From positions 1-29,914 of the forward strand of contig CAUWBF010000015.1 in NCBI GenBank assembly GCA_963557785.1: 29,914 nt of DNA. Direction: 5' to 3'. Positions 1 to 9,686 of this stretch are shown here, in pieces. This stretch comes from Merdicola sp963557785 (GTDB lineage: Bacteria > Bacillota > Clostridia > TANB77 > CAG-508). Below the pieces are notes generated by a model that was given only the letters and a program-made list of their open reading frames with translations, had not been told where the DNA came from and ran no database searches. Position 1 is the first letter of the stretch; each line of letters opens with the position of its first letter. The translations under genes were made by a program, and so were the position numbers.

Positions 1-40
1 TAATAGTAACAAAGGGAAATGGTAAATTTTGTAAAAAAGT

Positions 41-81
41 TCACTAAACCATATTGCTAAATTGGAAATATATGGTATAAT
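41..81 (+). promoter_or_regulatory. Early promoter, copy 1 of a three-copy module
   Basis: A -35-like TTGCTA (54-59), a 16-nt spacer and an extended -10 (TGG then TATAAT, 76-81) precede the first operon. The spacer and the preceding ACTAAACC stretch recur almost unchanged at 11752-11792 and 22074-22114, always with the same 16-nt spacing. The conservation reaches well beyond sigma-A hexamers, so a regulator probably also reads this sequence. The start site would be near 88. Confidence 0.8.
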
Positions 82-100
82 TATATTAACGAAAAATATT

Positions 101-127
101 AAGGCTTTATTGAGCCTTATATTTTTT
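101..127 (+). terminator. Leader terminator or attenuator
   Basis: A 6-bp hairpin (AAGGCT, loop TTATTG, AGCCTT) is followed by ATATTTTTT. It sits about 15-20 nt downstream of the likely start site of the copy-1 promoter and before the first gene, so it would stop or attenuate leader transcription unless bypassed. It could instead be a leftover terminator, but its place inside the leader suggests antitermination control. Confidence 0.6.
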
Positions 128-189
128 ACTTACTGACTGGAAAATATTACCAAATATGGAAAAGAAAGAGAAAGAAAGAGAGGTAACGA

Positions 190-333
190 ATGAGCAAACC
201 AAAGAAGACAAAGAAGAAGCATTCGCAGAAAGGTTATAAGCCATCTAAATCATCTATTTTAGATATTATGAAGGCAAAAGCTAATAATGGCGATATAAAA
301 GCTATAAGATTTGTTGAAGCTTTAGGAAAATAA
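190..333 (+). CDS. Small basic protein, 47 aa
   Basis: First gene of the replication operon, preceded by the SD AGAGAGG. The N-terminus is very lysine-rich (MSKPKKTKKKHSQKGYK), followed by a short segment that looks helical and ends ALGK. The charge suggests nucleic-acid binding, which is inference only. I do not recognise a family. The next gene starts 18 nt later with its own SD (AAAGAGGTG). Confidence 0.6.
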   Translation: MSKPKKTKKKHSQKGYKPSKSSILDIMKAKANNGDIKAIRFVEALGK

Positions 334-351
334 AGAAAGAGGTGTTAAAGA

Positions 352-690
352 ATGGTGAATAATAGAGAAAGAGATTATAGTTTATTAGATCAGTTAGGTG
401 CAATTTGGGAACAGAAAGATATTTCATTTGCTGGATTAATTAAGATTGCAGCTGACGCTATTAAAAAGGTTGAAGCTAGAGAATGTATTAATTTAAATGA
501 TGATCAGATTTCTTCATATGTATTTGAAGAGTTAGTCAATTATAAGCCATATAAAATTTATAAAAAAGAATTAGTTGAAAAATATTTCAATGAAAAAGAA
601 AGTGGTTTTATTGACAGCTTATCATATGAAGAATATGAGAAAAATTTTGTATCTAGAGGATATGAGATTATAGAAGATGATATTGCGTAA
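352..690 (+). CDS. Hypothetical protein, 112 aa
   Basis: Unrecognised. The protein is charged and acidic-rich with no membrane segment or Cys cluster, and is probably mostly helical. The SD AAGAGGTG lies upstream of the ATG. It stands between a tiny basic protein and the SSB-like gene in one operon, so it is presumably expressed early with the replication genes. No function can be assigned from sequence. Confidence 0.65.
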   Translation: MVNNRERDYSLLDQLGAIWEQKDISFAGLIKIAADAIKKVEARECINLNDDQISSYVFEELVNYKPYKIYKKELVEKYFNEKESGFIDSLSYEEYEKNFVSRGYEIIEDDIA

Positions 691-713
691 GATAAGAAAG
701 GAAGGAGAATTTA

Positions 714-1859
714 ATGGCAAGATTTACTTTTGTCGGGGAGTTAAGTATCCCTAAAGATTTAGAAAGATTTTATAGAAGTTGGGAGAAGAATGGTAGAGAA
801 TTTGCCACTATCAACTTTGGTGTAAAAGCTGGGAATTCTATTGTGAATGTTGAATTGTTTGGTATGAAAACTGATGAGGTTTATTATACATCAAATGACA
901 ACGAAAAAATTTCAGTTGCTTGGGATAGAAGAAACGATGAAGAAATTTTAAAAGATTGTAGGTATTATGATAAGCATTTTTGTAGACTTACCGAAGATAA
1001 AGAATTTATTGCTGCTTATGATTTAGTAGAAGAATTAAGTAGAGTACTTCCATCTTATGAAGGCAAAGTTAGGATTACAGGTAATATTGAATTACAGCCT
1101 TATAGTAAGGATGGGAATAGCAAAGTGTTTACTAAATATATTATTAAAAACATTTATAAAGCTAGTGAGTCTGATAAGGTTGGTTTGAGTGCTGACTATG
1201 ATATGTTCTATAACAAAGACGGTATTGACACTGATTCATTTAAAACAGATAAAAGAATTTATCTATCATCTTATGTGAAGCAGTATATTGGCGATAACTC
1301 ACCTGGTAGTAGATATATTGACAATAATGGTATTAGAGGCGAAGGACAGAAAGGACAGACAGTTTATATTCCTATGAATTTTGTCTTAAATTTAGATAAA
1401 GTTGATATGGAAAATCCACTTCACAAAAAGAGAGCGGATTACCTTGCTGGTGAATTAGCAAAAGCTAAATCAAATAAAAAAATGTATGAACAGGAATGGC
1501 ACTGTTCAATCGTAAGTGGAGCTGAAGAAGTAGAGTTTGATGAGACACAGTTAACAGAAGAACAGAAGACACAGATTGAAGTTGGGCTTGCTACATTAGA
1601 TGACTTTAGACCAAAAGGTAGTATTTACGGAAGCAGAGTTGAAGAAGTTAGATTGGTTAAACCTAATTTGACTGGAAGATTTACCGATGGAATTATCGAA
1701 TGTGAACCAGAAGTATTAGAAGAAATAGAGTCAGCTACTATGAGATTTGTAGAAGTAGAGTCTTTTGCAGACCTAGTTAAAGAAGCTGAAGAACCAGAAG
1801 AAGAAAAGAAAGAAGAAAATTATGCAGCATTAGACGCGATTGATGATTTATTTGCATAA
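714..1859 (+). CDS. Probable single-stranded DNA-binding protein, 381 aa
   Basis: The N-terminal half alternates hydrophobic and charged residues in a beta-rich pattern (MARFTFVGELSIPKD; then VRITGNIELQPYSKDG near residue 120), consistent with an OB-fold. The C-terminus is a long acidic tail (EEPEEEKKEEN ... AIDDLFA) like the acidic tips of SSBs and T4 gp32, which contact replication partners. Its place directly before a Sak4-type ATPase and the helicase, primase and polymerase supports an ssDNA-binding role. It is longer than bacterial SSB (about 170 aa), so this would be a phage-specific class. Strong SD AAGGAAGGAG. Confidence 0.5.
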   Translation: MARFTFVGELSIPKDLERFYRSWEKNGREFATINFGVKAGNSIVNVELFGMKTDEVYYTSNDNEKISVAWDRRNDEEILKDCRYYDKHFCRLTEDKEFIAAYDLVEELSRVLPSYEGKVRITGNIELQPYSKDGNSKVFTKYIIKNIYKASESDKVGLSADYDMFYNKDGIDTDSFKTDKRIYLSSYVKQYIGDNSPGSRYIDNNGIRGEGQKGQTVYIPMNFVLNLDKVDMENPLHKKRADYLAGELAKAKSNKKMYEQEWHCSIVSGAEEVEFDETQLTEEQKTQIEVGLATLDDFRPKGSIYGSRVEEVRLVKPNLTGRFTDGIIECEPEVLEEIESATMRFVEVESFADLVKEAEEPEEEKKEENYAALDAIDDLFA

Positions 1860-1905
1860 GCTGCTAGGTATATGAAATTGAATGAGATAAAGGAGAAGAA
1901 AAAGT

Positions 1906-3072
1906 ATGGCGTTTGGTAAAAAGAATGAAGTTAATTTGAACCCACTATCATATTCTATTATGTTGCTTGGAGAAAGTAAGGCTGGCAAAACAAGCTTGAT
2001 AAAACAAGTATGTGAAAAACTTGCAGGCGAAGATGGGTATTTATTCCTTGAAATAGGGCAAGAAAGAGGGGCGGATGCTATCTCTGGTATTAATTATATC
2101 AATACACCAGAATGGAATATGGATTATGACGACTTAACAAATAGTGCTGGATTCTTTGATGTATGTGAAGATATTATCGAAAACAAAGTAAGTGAATATT
2201 CAAGCTTACAGGTAGTAGTATGGGACACATACGACCAGTTGATTACTATTGCAGAAGATAAAGTAATTAGTATGTGGAACAAGGAATGTAGAGCTTCAAA
2301 TCATCCAGAAAAATGTACGGATAGTATCAATGCTGTTTATGGCGGATTTGGTAAAGGCGAAAAAAGAGCTATTAAACTTATTAAAGATATGAAGGCTAGT
2401 TTAAAAGCGGTTGGTGTAGAAACTATTATCATCGGTCATGTAAAAAATAAAGCAGTAACAGATGTGGTTACAGGAGAAACATACGATGTATTAACATCAG
2501 ACCAGCAGCAGAATTATTTTAACGCTATTAAGAAGGACTTACACTTCTTAGCATTAGCTTATGTTGATAGGGAAATTGTTAAAGAATCAACAGGTAGAAA
2601 AAATGCAGCAACAAAGAAAGATGAGATGGTTAATAAAGTAAAATCCGAATCAAGAAAAATTAGCTTTAGAGATAATTCATATTCTATTGATTGTGGCTCT
2701 AGGTTCGCAGACATTGTGCCAGAGTGTGAAATGAACGCAGACGCATTTATCAAAGCTATGACAGACGCAATATTAGCTGAACAAGCTAAAGACGGAAAGC
2801 CATTAGAAGAAGCTAAAAAAGAGCAGGCTAAAATAGAAGAGCAGATGACAAAGAGAGTTGTAGAAGCCGAAAAGGAAGCTAAAGAAAAGAAAGCCGAAGT
2901 AGACGAAGAAGAAAATGCAAATTTAATCGAAGTAATCAAAGCTAACTTTATTGATTTAAATAAAACTCAACAAGCAGAAGTATTATCGGTTATTAAAGAA
3001 GCTGGCTATAATACATTCTCAGTAGATATGCCTACTAAATTATTAAGACAGGTTGTAACAATGGTTAATTAG
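1906..3072 (+). CDS. Sak4-like RecA-fold ATPase (AAA_24), 388 aa
   Basis: Walker A is GESKAGKT (about residues 21-28) and Walker B is VVVWDTYD (about 104-111), followed by a conserved IIIGHVKNK strand. This is the layout of phage AAA_24 / Sak4 nucleotide-binding proteins, single-strand annealing or recombination ATPases that work with an SSB. The C-terminal third (about residues 290-345) is highly charged and probably coiled-coil, then a short globular tail. It is longer than typical Sak4 (about 220-250 aa) because of this tail. It lies immediately after the SSB-like gene, the usual partner. Confidence 0.75.
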   Translation: MAFGKKNEVNLNPLSYSIMLLGESKAGKTSLIKQVCEKLAGEDGYLFLEIGQERGADAISGINYINTPEWNMDYDDLTNSAGFFDVCEDIIENKVSEYSSLQVVVWDTYDQLITIAEDKVISMWNKECRASNHPEKCTDSINAVYGGFGKGEKRAIKLIKDMKASLKAVGVETIIIGHVKNKAVTDVVTGETYDVLTSDQQQNYFNAIKKDLHFLALAYVDREIVKESTGRKNAATKKDEMVNKVKSESRKISFRDNSYSIDCGSRFADIVPECEMNADAFIKAMTDAILAEQAKDGKPLEEAKKEQAKIEEQMTKRVVEAEKEAKEKKAEVDEEENANLIEVIKANFIDLNKTQQAEVLSVIKEAGYNTFSVDMPTKLLRQVVTMVN

Positions 3073-3086
3073 TTAAAATAATAAGT

Positions 3087-3106
3087 CCCACTCTTAGTTG
3101 AGTGGG
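3087..3106 (+). promoter_or_regulatory. Intergenic hairpin
   Basis: CCCACTC, loop TTAGTT, GAGTGGG forms a perfect 7-bp stem between the ATPase and the next gene. No T-run follows (TCAATTTAATAGG), so it is a poor intrinsic terminator. It may be an mRNA processing or stability element. Confidence 0.5.
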
Positions 3107-3134
3107 TCAATTTAATAGGAAGGGAGAGTTAGAT

Positions 3135-3710
3135 GTGATAGTAGATAAAAGTAGGAGAAGAAGTTGTAAATGTAATTATACTGGAGAAAAGGGAATGACG
3201 GATGTATTCTATAAAGCTCCAGATGGTAAGTATTATAAAAATGAAGAAACATATGAGCAACACTTAGCAGACAAAGACGCTCAAAGGTTTCTAAACGATT
3301 ATATTGCAAGAAAATATTTAGACTATACAGAGGGTAATAGAAATTTCAATACATATCTTCCTAAGAGAATTAAGGAATATGTAGGTAAGGTTAAATTAAC
3401 CACTTTAAAAAGAACATTTTTAGAGTGTGAGCCTGCTATTGATGAAGCTTGTAGGACAAAAAGGTTTCATAATGACTTTGTAAAGTTGAGATATATGTTT
3501 GCTATTATTGACAACAATATTGCAAAAGTCGAACGAAGAGAAAGAGCGGAGTCAAGGAGAGCTGCTAATCATAAAATAGTAGCCGATACTAAAGCTAAAA
3601 AACTAGCTAATGCAGAAGAGACTATTCTACTTGACGATGTAGTCAACGCAAGAATGGAAAGGATTAGAAAGAATAAACATAAAGATATTTCAAGGTTCGT
3701 AGAAGAGTAA
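3135..3710 (+). CDS. Hypothetical basic replication-operon protein, 191 aa
   Basis: I chose GTG 3135 because AGGAAGGGAGAG lies 6 nt upstream; the frame is open from 3102, but that start would fall in the hairpin. Early residues hold CKCNYTGEKG and VFYKAPDGKYYKNEETYEQH, resembling a small zinc or treble-clef-like head, followed by a long basic helical region rich in Lys/Arg (KVERRERAESRRAANHK). Its position just before the DnaB-type helicase would suit a helicase loader or DNA-binding accessory factor, but no motif proves it. Confidence 0.6.
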   Translation: MIVDKSRRRSCKCNYTGEKGMTDVFYKAPDGKYYKNEETYEQHLADKDAQRFLNDYIARKYLDYTEGNRNFNTYLPKRIKEYVGKVKLTTLKRTFLECEPAIDEACRTKRFHNDFVKLRYMFAIIDNNIAKVERRERAESRRAANHKIVADTKAKKLANAEETILLDDVVNARMERIRKNKHKDISRFVEE

Positions 3711-3722
3711 TAGGAGGTAGTT

Positions 3723-5195
3723 ATGGATTTATTAAAATATCCAAAAGAATTAACTAACAATAGACAACAAATAGAAGCAGCTTTTGTATTCACTCTTTGG
3801 AAAGAACCTGATTTATTTGGTGAATATACTGTCATATCTCAGAATCCTAAAAATGAATTAATTACTACACTTGATGGAAAGTTTTATTATCTTTTAGGGC
3901 TTAAAATGTTTGAGAAAGGCTATAGAAACTATGATGAAATTACTGTGTCGTCATACCTACAGGATTATCCAGAGGTAAAAAAAGAGTTCGATACTAAAGG
4001 CGGTATGGCAACTGTTAAAGAGCTGACATCTTTAGTGCACGAAGATAACATAGACGGTTATTATGATAATTTAGTTAAAGCAAATATATTATTAAAGTTA
4101 TATGACAAAGGATTTGATGTATTAGGGAATATTGATAAGTTTAAAGAAATGACATCAGAAGATGTATATGATTTCTTTGATTATCAGCTTAATTCTGTAG
4201 CTATTGAATCTAATCATAATTTTGAAATAGAAGATTTGCTTATAGATGATGAGTTTCTTGCAGAGTGCGAAAGAGGAGACGCTCAAGGATTAAGTTATAA
4301 AAAATATACCCCAATTATGAATAGTATGACTATGGGCATACCACTTGGAGAACTGTTTATGATTGGTGGGTTCTCAGGTTCGGGCAAATCCTCTTTTGTA
4401 TTTGAAAATATGATATTGCCCTTAACAATGGATAACATCAAATGCACTATTATTTCGAACGAACAGAGAAGTAAAGATTTTAAGTTGTTATTATTAGTCC
4501 ATGTATTGACCAGAGACCTGGGATATTATGGGTTGACTCGTAGAAAATTAAAGGCTGGTGGGTTTACTGACGAACAAAAAGAAATGCTCTCTAAAGCTAG
4601 AGATATAATTGCAGAAAAATATTCAGACATTAAATTCGTGAAGTTGTTCGATAACGATATGGACAAGGTTAAAAAAGTTATTCGAAAACAAGCAAAAGTG
4701 GGACATCAAGTATTCATGTTCGACACTATGAAGTCAGAGGATCAAATAGACGAAGCTATGTGGCAACAATTATTGATTCATTCCAGAAAGCTGTTTCAGT
4801 TAGCTAGTAAGGAAAATATAAGCATTATTTGTACTTATCAGTTGGCTTTATCTAAATTAAATACTAGATATCTAGACGCAAGTTGCTTGTCTAATGCTAA
4901 ACAAATTAAGGAAGTATTTTCAGAAATGGTGTATTTTAGACCACTAGCAGATGATGAATACGATGGTGAGAGATATGCGGTCGAACCTACAAGATTAGAA
5001 AAAGACGAGGAAGGCAAATTTACAGGTCGTAAAATTCATATGCCACTAACAGATAAAGATAAGAGATATCTTATTGCTTTTATAGACAAGACGAGAAACG
5101 GCGAAGATAAAAAACAAATATTATACGAGTTTAATGGTGCGTATAATCATTGGAAAGAAATAGGAAATTGCAAGGTATTAAATACATATAATTAG
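3723..5195 (+). CDS. dnaB: Replicative DNA helicase, DnaB family, 490 aa
   Basis: The first 170 residues resemble a DnaB N-terminal helical domain and linker. The C-terminal RecA-fold ATPase has P-loop GGFSGSGKSS (about residues 215-224), a Walker-B-like VFMFDTMKS and a following strand ISIICTYQLALSK that matches the DnaB sensor region. It would unwind the element's DNA at the fork with the primase encoded 14 nt downstream. Length is typical of phage DnaB. SD AGGAGG immediately upstream. The finer subfamily is uncertain. Confidence 0.85.
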   Translation: MDLLKYPKELTNNRQQIEAAFVFTLWKEPDLFGEYTVISQNPKNELITTLDGKFYYLLGLKMFEKGYRNYDEITVSSYLQDYPEVKKEFDTKGGMATVKELTSLVHEDNIDGYYDNLVKANILLKLYDKGFDVLGNIDKFKEMTSEDVYDFFDYQLNSVAIESNHNFEIEDLLIDDEFLAECERGDAQGLSYKKYTPIMNSMTMGIPLGELFMIGGFSGSGKSSFVFENMILPLTMDNIKCTIISNEQRSKDFKLLLLVHVLTRDLGYYGLTRRKLKAGGFTDEQKEMLSKARDIIAEKYSDIKFVKLFDNDMDKVKKVIRKQAKVGHQVFMFDTMKSEDQIDEAMWQQLLIHSRKLFQLASKENISIICTYQLALSKLNTRYLDASCLSNAKQIKEVFSEMVYFRPLADDEYDGERYAVEPTRLEKDEEGKFTGRKIHMPLTDKDKRYLIAFIDKTRNGEDKKQILYEFNGAYNHWKEIGNCKVLNTYN

Positions 5196-5209
5196 AAAGG
5201 TGTGGAGAG

Positions 5210-6229
5210 TTGGTAAGCGTAATTAAATTAAATGAAATACTGTATGGAAATATTGACAGCATAATTCGTTTACTAGAAAGGCTAGATGTAGCTGATATCT
5301 CCATTAAGCACAATGAGATTCGATTTGCATACGAAGAAGGGAAGAATCCTTCTGCGTGTGTAGTCAATCCAGATACTTTAACTTATTGTTCGTTTTCAAG
5401 AGCAGAAACAGGTACTATATATACCTTAATCATGAACAAAAGAAACTTATCTTTCCCTCAATCGCTTCATTGGGTGGCTAATGTATTAGGTTTAGAGCAA
5501 AGAAGTTTAACTAATAATATTAAATTGCCGTTTGGTGGATTTTATAAAGAGCTATCCTCTTCGCCTGCCAATTACGGAGAAGATAATAAAATATTGGATG
5601 AAGCATTGCTAACACCTTATGCTAATAAATATAATCAAATGTTCTTTAAGGATGGAATATCCTATCTTACACAAGAGAAGTTTAATGTTGGATTAGACAG
5701 CTCGTCTAATAGAATTACTATTCCAGAATATGATCTACAAGGAAATTTAATAGGAATTATGGGTAGACTTAATGTAGTCAACTGTGAAGATAAAGATAGG
5801 TGGTTGCCTATAATTCCTTGTCATAGAGGAAGTAGTCTATATGGATTTCATATAAACTATCAAGACATTATAAAGAAACAAATATGTTTGATAGGAGAAA
5901 GCGAAAAATTTGTAATGCAACTTGATACAATGAGACTTAATTGTGGTTTGGCTACTTGTGGTAATAATATAAGCAAACTACAAGAAAAAGCTATTAAGAT
6001 GTTGAAAGTGCCAACGATTATATTGGCTTACGATGAAGGATTAGACGAAGAGCATATTAGAAAACAAGCTTTAAAATTAAAATCAGACAATATGTTATAT
6101 GAAAATCGTGTTGGTTATATATATGATAGAGATAATATTATTTTACCAAAAGATAGTAAATGTTCGCCTGCTGATTTAGGGAAAAATAATTTACATAGAT
6201 TAATGAAAGAATGTGTTGTTTGGGTATAG
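5210..6229 (+). CDS. DnaG-like primase (Toprim), 339 aa
   Basis: The N-terminal part has a degenerate zinc-binding-like stretch (ACVVNPDTLTYCSFSRAETG, with only two Cys), followed by GIIGRLNV-like strands (GNLIGIMGRLN). The Toprim core has LIGESEKFVMQ (about residue 226), where GES-E replaces the usual E-G, and ILAYDEG (about 268) for the acidic motif. It would make RNA primers for the helicase-polymerase complex. Start TTG 5210 fits SD AAAGGTG with about 7 nt spacing. It is shorter than bacterial DnaG (about 600 aa) and lacks a clear helicase-binding domain, as is common in phage primases. Confidence 0.75.
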   Translation: MVSVIKLNEILYGNIDSIIRLLERLDVADISIKHNEIRFAYEEGKNPSACVVNPDTLTYCSFSRAETGTIYTLIMNKRNLSFPQSLHWVANVLGLEQRSLTNNIKLPFGGFYKELSSSPANYGEDNKILDEALLTPYANKYNQMFFKDGISYLTQEKFNVGLDSSSNRITIPEYDLQGNLIGIMGRLNVVNCEDKDRWLPIIPCHRGSSLYGFHINYQDIIKKQICLIGESEKFVMQLDTMRLNCGLATCGNNISKLQEKAIKMLKVPTIILAYDEGLDEEHIRKQALKLKSDNMLYENRVGYIYDRDNIILPKDSKCSPADLGKNNLHRLMKECVVWV

Positions 6230-6295
6230 AAAGGATGATGTGGAATAAGACCAGTCGATAAACGCTTACAGAAGTTATTTGATGAAGGAAAGAAT

Positions 6296-7354
6296 GTGTA
6301 TTCATTCTCGAAATTATCAACAATAGAAGAATGTAAGTATCAAGCTTATCTCAATTATGTCGAGAAAAGAAAGCCAAGAAAGCAAAATGTGTGGGCTATT
6401 TTAGGTAGCAAACTTCACGATAAATTAGAGCAGATTACTAACGGAGAAGCCACTACCAATGAGTTGCCACCATTAATCAAAGAAGAACTTAATATTGTAG
6501 ATACATTAGGAATTAAATTCCCCAAAGATTTTAAAGGGGGAGATTCAATTCGTAATAACTGGGTAGCTAATATGACACATTTCTGTGAGAATTTTGTGCC
6601 GTTGGAAGGTAAGTTTTCTACCGAAGAATTAGTTATATTAAAACTAGATGACGACCATTACATTCAAGGATACATTGACCTTGTAAAACATAACGAAGAT
6701 GGCTCTGTATCCATTATGGACTGGAAGACTTCAGCTTTATACAAAGGAGATGCTTTAGAACACGCAGCTCATCAGCTTGTTATATATGGAATGGCTAAAG
6801 AAGCTGAAGGAGAAACTGTCAAGGATTTATCTTGGGTGTTTATGAAGTATGCTGAAATTAAGTATAAAGGTTATAAAACTAAACGCTCAAAAGAAAAGAG
6901 TTTAATTAGCAAAGTGGTCGAAAGAAGAAATATCGTTAAAGAACTTACATCTCAAATTCAGCAAGATATGTTGGACAAAGGTTATGACGATTTAACAATA
7001 GACATTTATATAGAAGATGCTTTGAAAAAGAATGGTTTAGAAGCGTTACCTTCTAATATTAGAGAATTATACAATGTATCACAATATATATTAACTATTC
7101 CTTATACAGAAGAAGCAAAAGAAAAGACTATGAAGTATGTATGGGATATGGTTAATGAATATGAAAAAAGAAGTAATAAAAGTAATGAATGGGAACATAA
7201 ACAATTTACTAAAATTAATAGCAAAGGAAACGAGGTAGAAGATACTTTTTATTGTAATTGCTTATGTTCGTTTGGAGATAATTGCGAACACATCAAAATC
7301 TATAATGAATTAGCTACAATGAAGGATGATGGGTTTGCTGATTTATTTGGATGA
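6296..7354 (+). CDS. PD-(D/E)XK nuclease, Cas4/AddB-like, 352 aa
   Basis: The nuclease core is GYIDLVK then IMDWKTS (about residues 110-135), the D...DxK active site of PDDEXK_1 enzymes, with a downstream HQLVIYGMA matching motif QxxxY. One Cys near the N-terminus (EECKYQAY) and a C-terminal CNCLCSFGDNC could hold a 4Fe-4S cluster as in Cas4 and AddB. GTG 6296 has SD AAGGA at 6 nt. The same frame stays open upstream for 17 residues (RPVDKRLQKLFDEGKN, coding-like) to an ATA at 6245 behind AAAGGA, so the true start may be there. It likely resects DNA ends for recombination with the Sak4-like ATPase. Confidence 0.8.
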   Translation: MYSFSKLSTIEECKYQAYLNYVEKRKPRKQNVWAILGSKLHDKLEQITNGEATTNELPPLIKEELNIVDTLGIKFPKDFKGGDSIRNNWVANMTHFCENFVPLEGKFSTEELVILKLDDDHYIQGYIDLVKHNEDGSVSIMDWKTSALYKGDALEHAAHQLVIYGMAKEAEGETVKDLSWVFMKYAEIKYKGYKTKRSKEKSLISKVVERRNIVKELTSQIQQDMLDKGYDDLTIDIYIEDALKKNGLEALPSNIRELYNVSQYILTIPYTEEAKEKTMKYVWDMVNEYEKRSNKSNEWEHKQFTKINSKGNEVEDTFYCNCLCSFGDNCEHIKIYNELATMKDDGFADLFG

Positions 7355-7377
7355 TAAATAAGAAAGGGAGTGGCTGA

Positions 7378-9686
7378 GTGGCAACAAATAACAATTATAC
7401 TGTATTGCATTTACATACTGAATTATCTTTACTGGATTCTTGTACAAATCATAAGCTATATGCTGACAAAGCTGTGGAGTTAGGACAGAGTGCGATATGT
7501 TATACAGAACACGGGAATTGTTTTAACTGGATAGAAAAGAAAATGTATGCAAATAAAGTGGGATTAAAATATATACATGGTGTAGAAATATATTTGACTG
7601 AAAAGATAGATAAAGATGATGAAGGAAATTTGGTTAAAATTAGAGATAACTACCATACAATTTTAATCGCCCGCAATTATGAAGGTGTTAAAGAGATTAA
7701 TAGGTTAATAGATTTGGCTAGCCAACCAGACCATTTTTACTATAATCCTAGAATTACATTTGAAGAGTTTAAAAATATATCTAATAATGTAATTAAGATA
7801 AGTGCCTGTTTAGCTTCTCCTTTAAATAAAATTAGAGATGAAAGTTTAATTCAATATTATGATTATTTAGAGATACAGCCACACAATGATGGAGCTCAAG
7901 CAGAGTATAATTGTTGGCTATATGAGATGTCAAAGAAGTATAATAAACCTCTATCCGTTGGCACAGATACTCATAGTATAGACCAGTATAAAGCTGAATG
8001 TAGGACTATTCTTCAAATAGCTAAAGATAAAAGATATCCTGATGAAGATAAATTAGACTTAACATATAAAACCTATGATGAATTAATTGATATGTTTAAA
8101 AAACAAAACGCATTGCCTTTAGAAGTAATATTAGAAGCTATTAATAATACTAATGTTATAGCGGATTCTGTGGAAGATTTTGAATTAGATTTATCCTTTA
8201 AATATCCTAAATTATATGATAATGAAGAAGAAGTTTTAAAGGCTAGAATTAATCGAATGTATGCTGACAAAGTTAAAAAAGGAATAATAAAAGCCGACCC
8301 AATATACGCTCAAATGGTTCAAGAAGAAATGAGAGTATTTAAAAAAATAGGTATGGTTGGATTTATGCTTTTTATGAGCGAATTAATTTGTTGGTGTTGG
8401 GAAAACAATATTCCAGTTGGTTTCTGTAGAGGAAGTTGTGGCGGAAGTATGATAGCATATCTTACTGATATTATTGATGTAAATCCAGTACAGTGGCATA
8501 CAATCTTCTCAAGATTTGCAAATGAATCAAGAGTTGAGTTAGGGGATATTGATGTCGATATTAGTCCTTCTCAGAGACAGCTTGTGTACGACCATATTAT
8601 CGAGGAGTTTGAAGAAGATAATACAGCTTATATCTTAACAATAGGGACTGTAGCTGACAAGGGAACTATTGATGAAATCGGTAGGGCGTTATCAGAACTA
8701 TGGGCTGAAAATACAGAAGAATATAAAAAGATAGCGGATAAATTTGATGTAGAAAATAGTCAAGCTACATATAAAGAAAAGCGTAAATATATGAAATCCG
8801 TTGTAGAAAAATTAAAGAAAGATCCAGATAATCCTTATTCTTTAAATAATATTGCAAATATTAAAAAAGAATACGACCAAAGTCCAGAAAAAACAAAATC
8901 TAAACATCCAGATGTGTTCTATTATTTTGAGGGGCTAAGAGGAACTGCTATCTCTCAAGGGATTCATCCAGCAGGTATTATTGTTTCTCCTACTACATTA
9001 CCTGATAATTACGGAACATTTTGGAATGACGGTAAAAGAGTAATGTCTATTAATATGGAAGAAGCTCACGAAGTGTCTTTAAATAAATATGATATTTTAG
9101 GTTTAAAGAATGTCGAAATAATAAAAGATACTTGTGAGTTAGCAAATATTCCATATCCTAAATCACACGAGATTAATTGGAATGACGAAGATGTATGGGA
9201 ACATATTACCGATAGTCCAGTAGGAATATTTCAATTTGAAGGAGATTACGCATTTTCATTACTAGATAGATATCAACCTAGATGTATCAATGACTTATCA
9301 TTAGTAAACGCTTCGTTAAGACCTTCTGGAGAAAGTTATAGAGATAGATTGATAGCTAGAGAATCAAATCATAATCCTTCAGAACTAATAGATGACCTAC
9401 TAGCTCCTAATAATGGTTGGTTAGTTTTCCAAGAAGATACTATTAAATTCTTACAAGAGATATGCGGATTAAGCGGTTCTGATGCCGATAACATCAGACG
9501 TGCTATAGGGAGAAAGCAAAAAGATAGATTAGACGCAGCTATGCCGCAAATACTTGAAGGTTATTGTAAAATGTCTAATAAGCCTAGAGAAATTGCTGAG
9601 AATGAAGCGAGGGAGTTTTTACAGATTATCGAAGATAGTGCAAATTATCAGTTTGGGTTTAATCATTCTACGGGTTATTCAATGAT
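7378..9686 (+). CDS. dnaE: DNA polymerase III alpha (DnaE-type), exon 1
   Basis: Encodes about the first 770 of 1070 residues. The PHP domain comes first (HLHTELSLLDS near residue 10, YTEHGN, GVEIY, GTDTHS), with metal ligands present so proofreading may be active. The C-family palm follows, with GFCRGSCGGSMIAYL and catalytic GDIDVDIS near residue 388. Start GTG with SD GAAAGGGAG. Exon 1 stops within FGFNHSTGYSMI, a conserved block of DnaE; direct reading hits a stop at 9700-9702. Removing 9687-10221 joins ATGAT to AGGTTAT and restores M-I-G-Y-T-C-G in frame. The spliced gene is 3213 nt, an exact multiple of 3. Confidence 0.9.

Noticed and set aside
2559..2939. Open frames on the minus strand (for example 2559-2939, 14018-14374, 23792-24145)
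   Set aside because: They lie opposite well-supported genes, have low-complexity Ser/Leu/Ile-rich translations, and lack SD sites.
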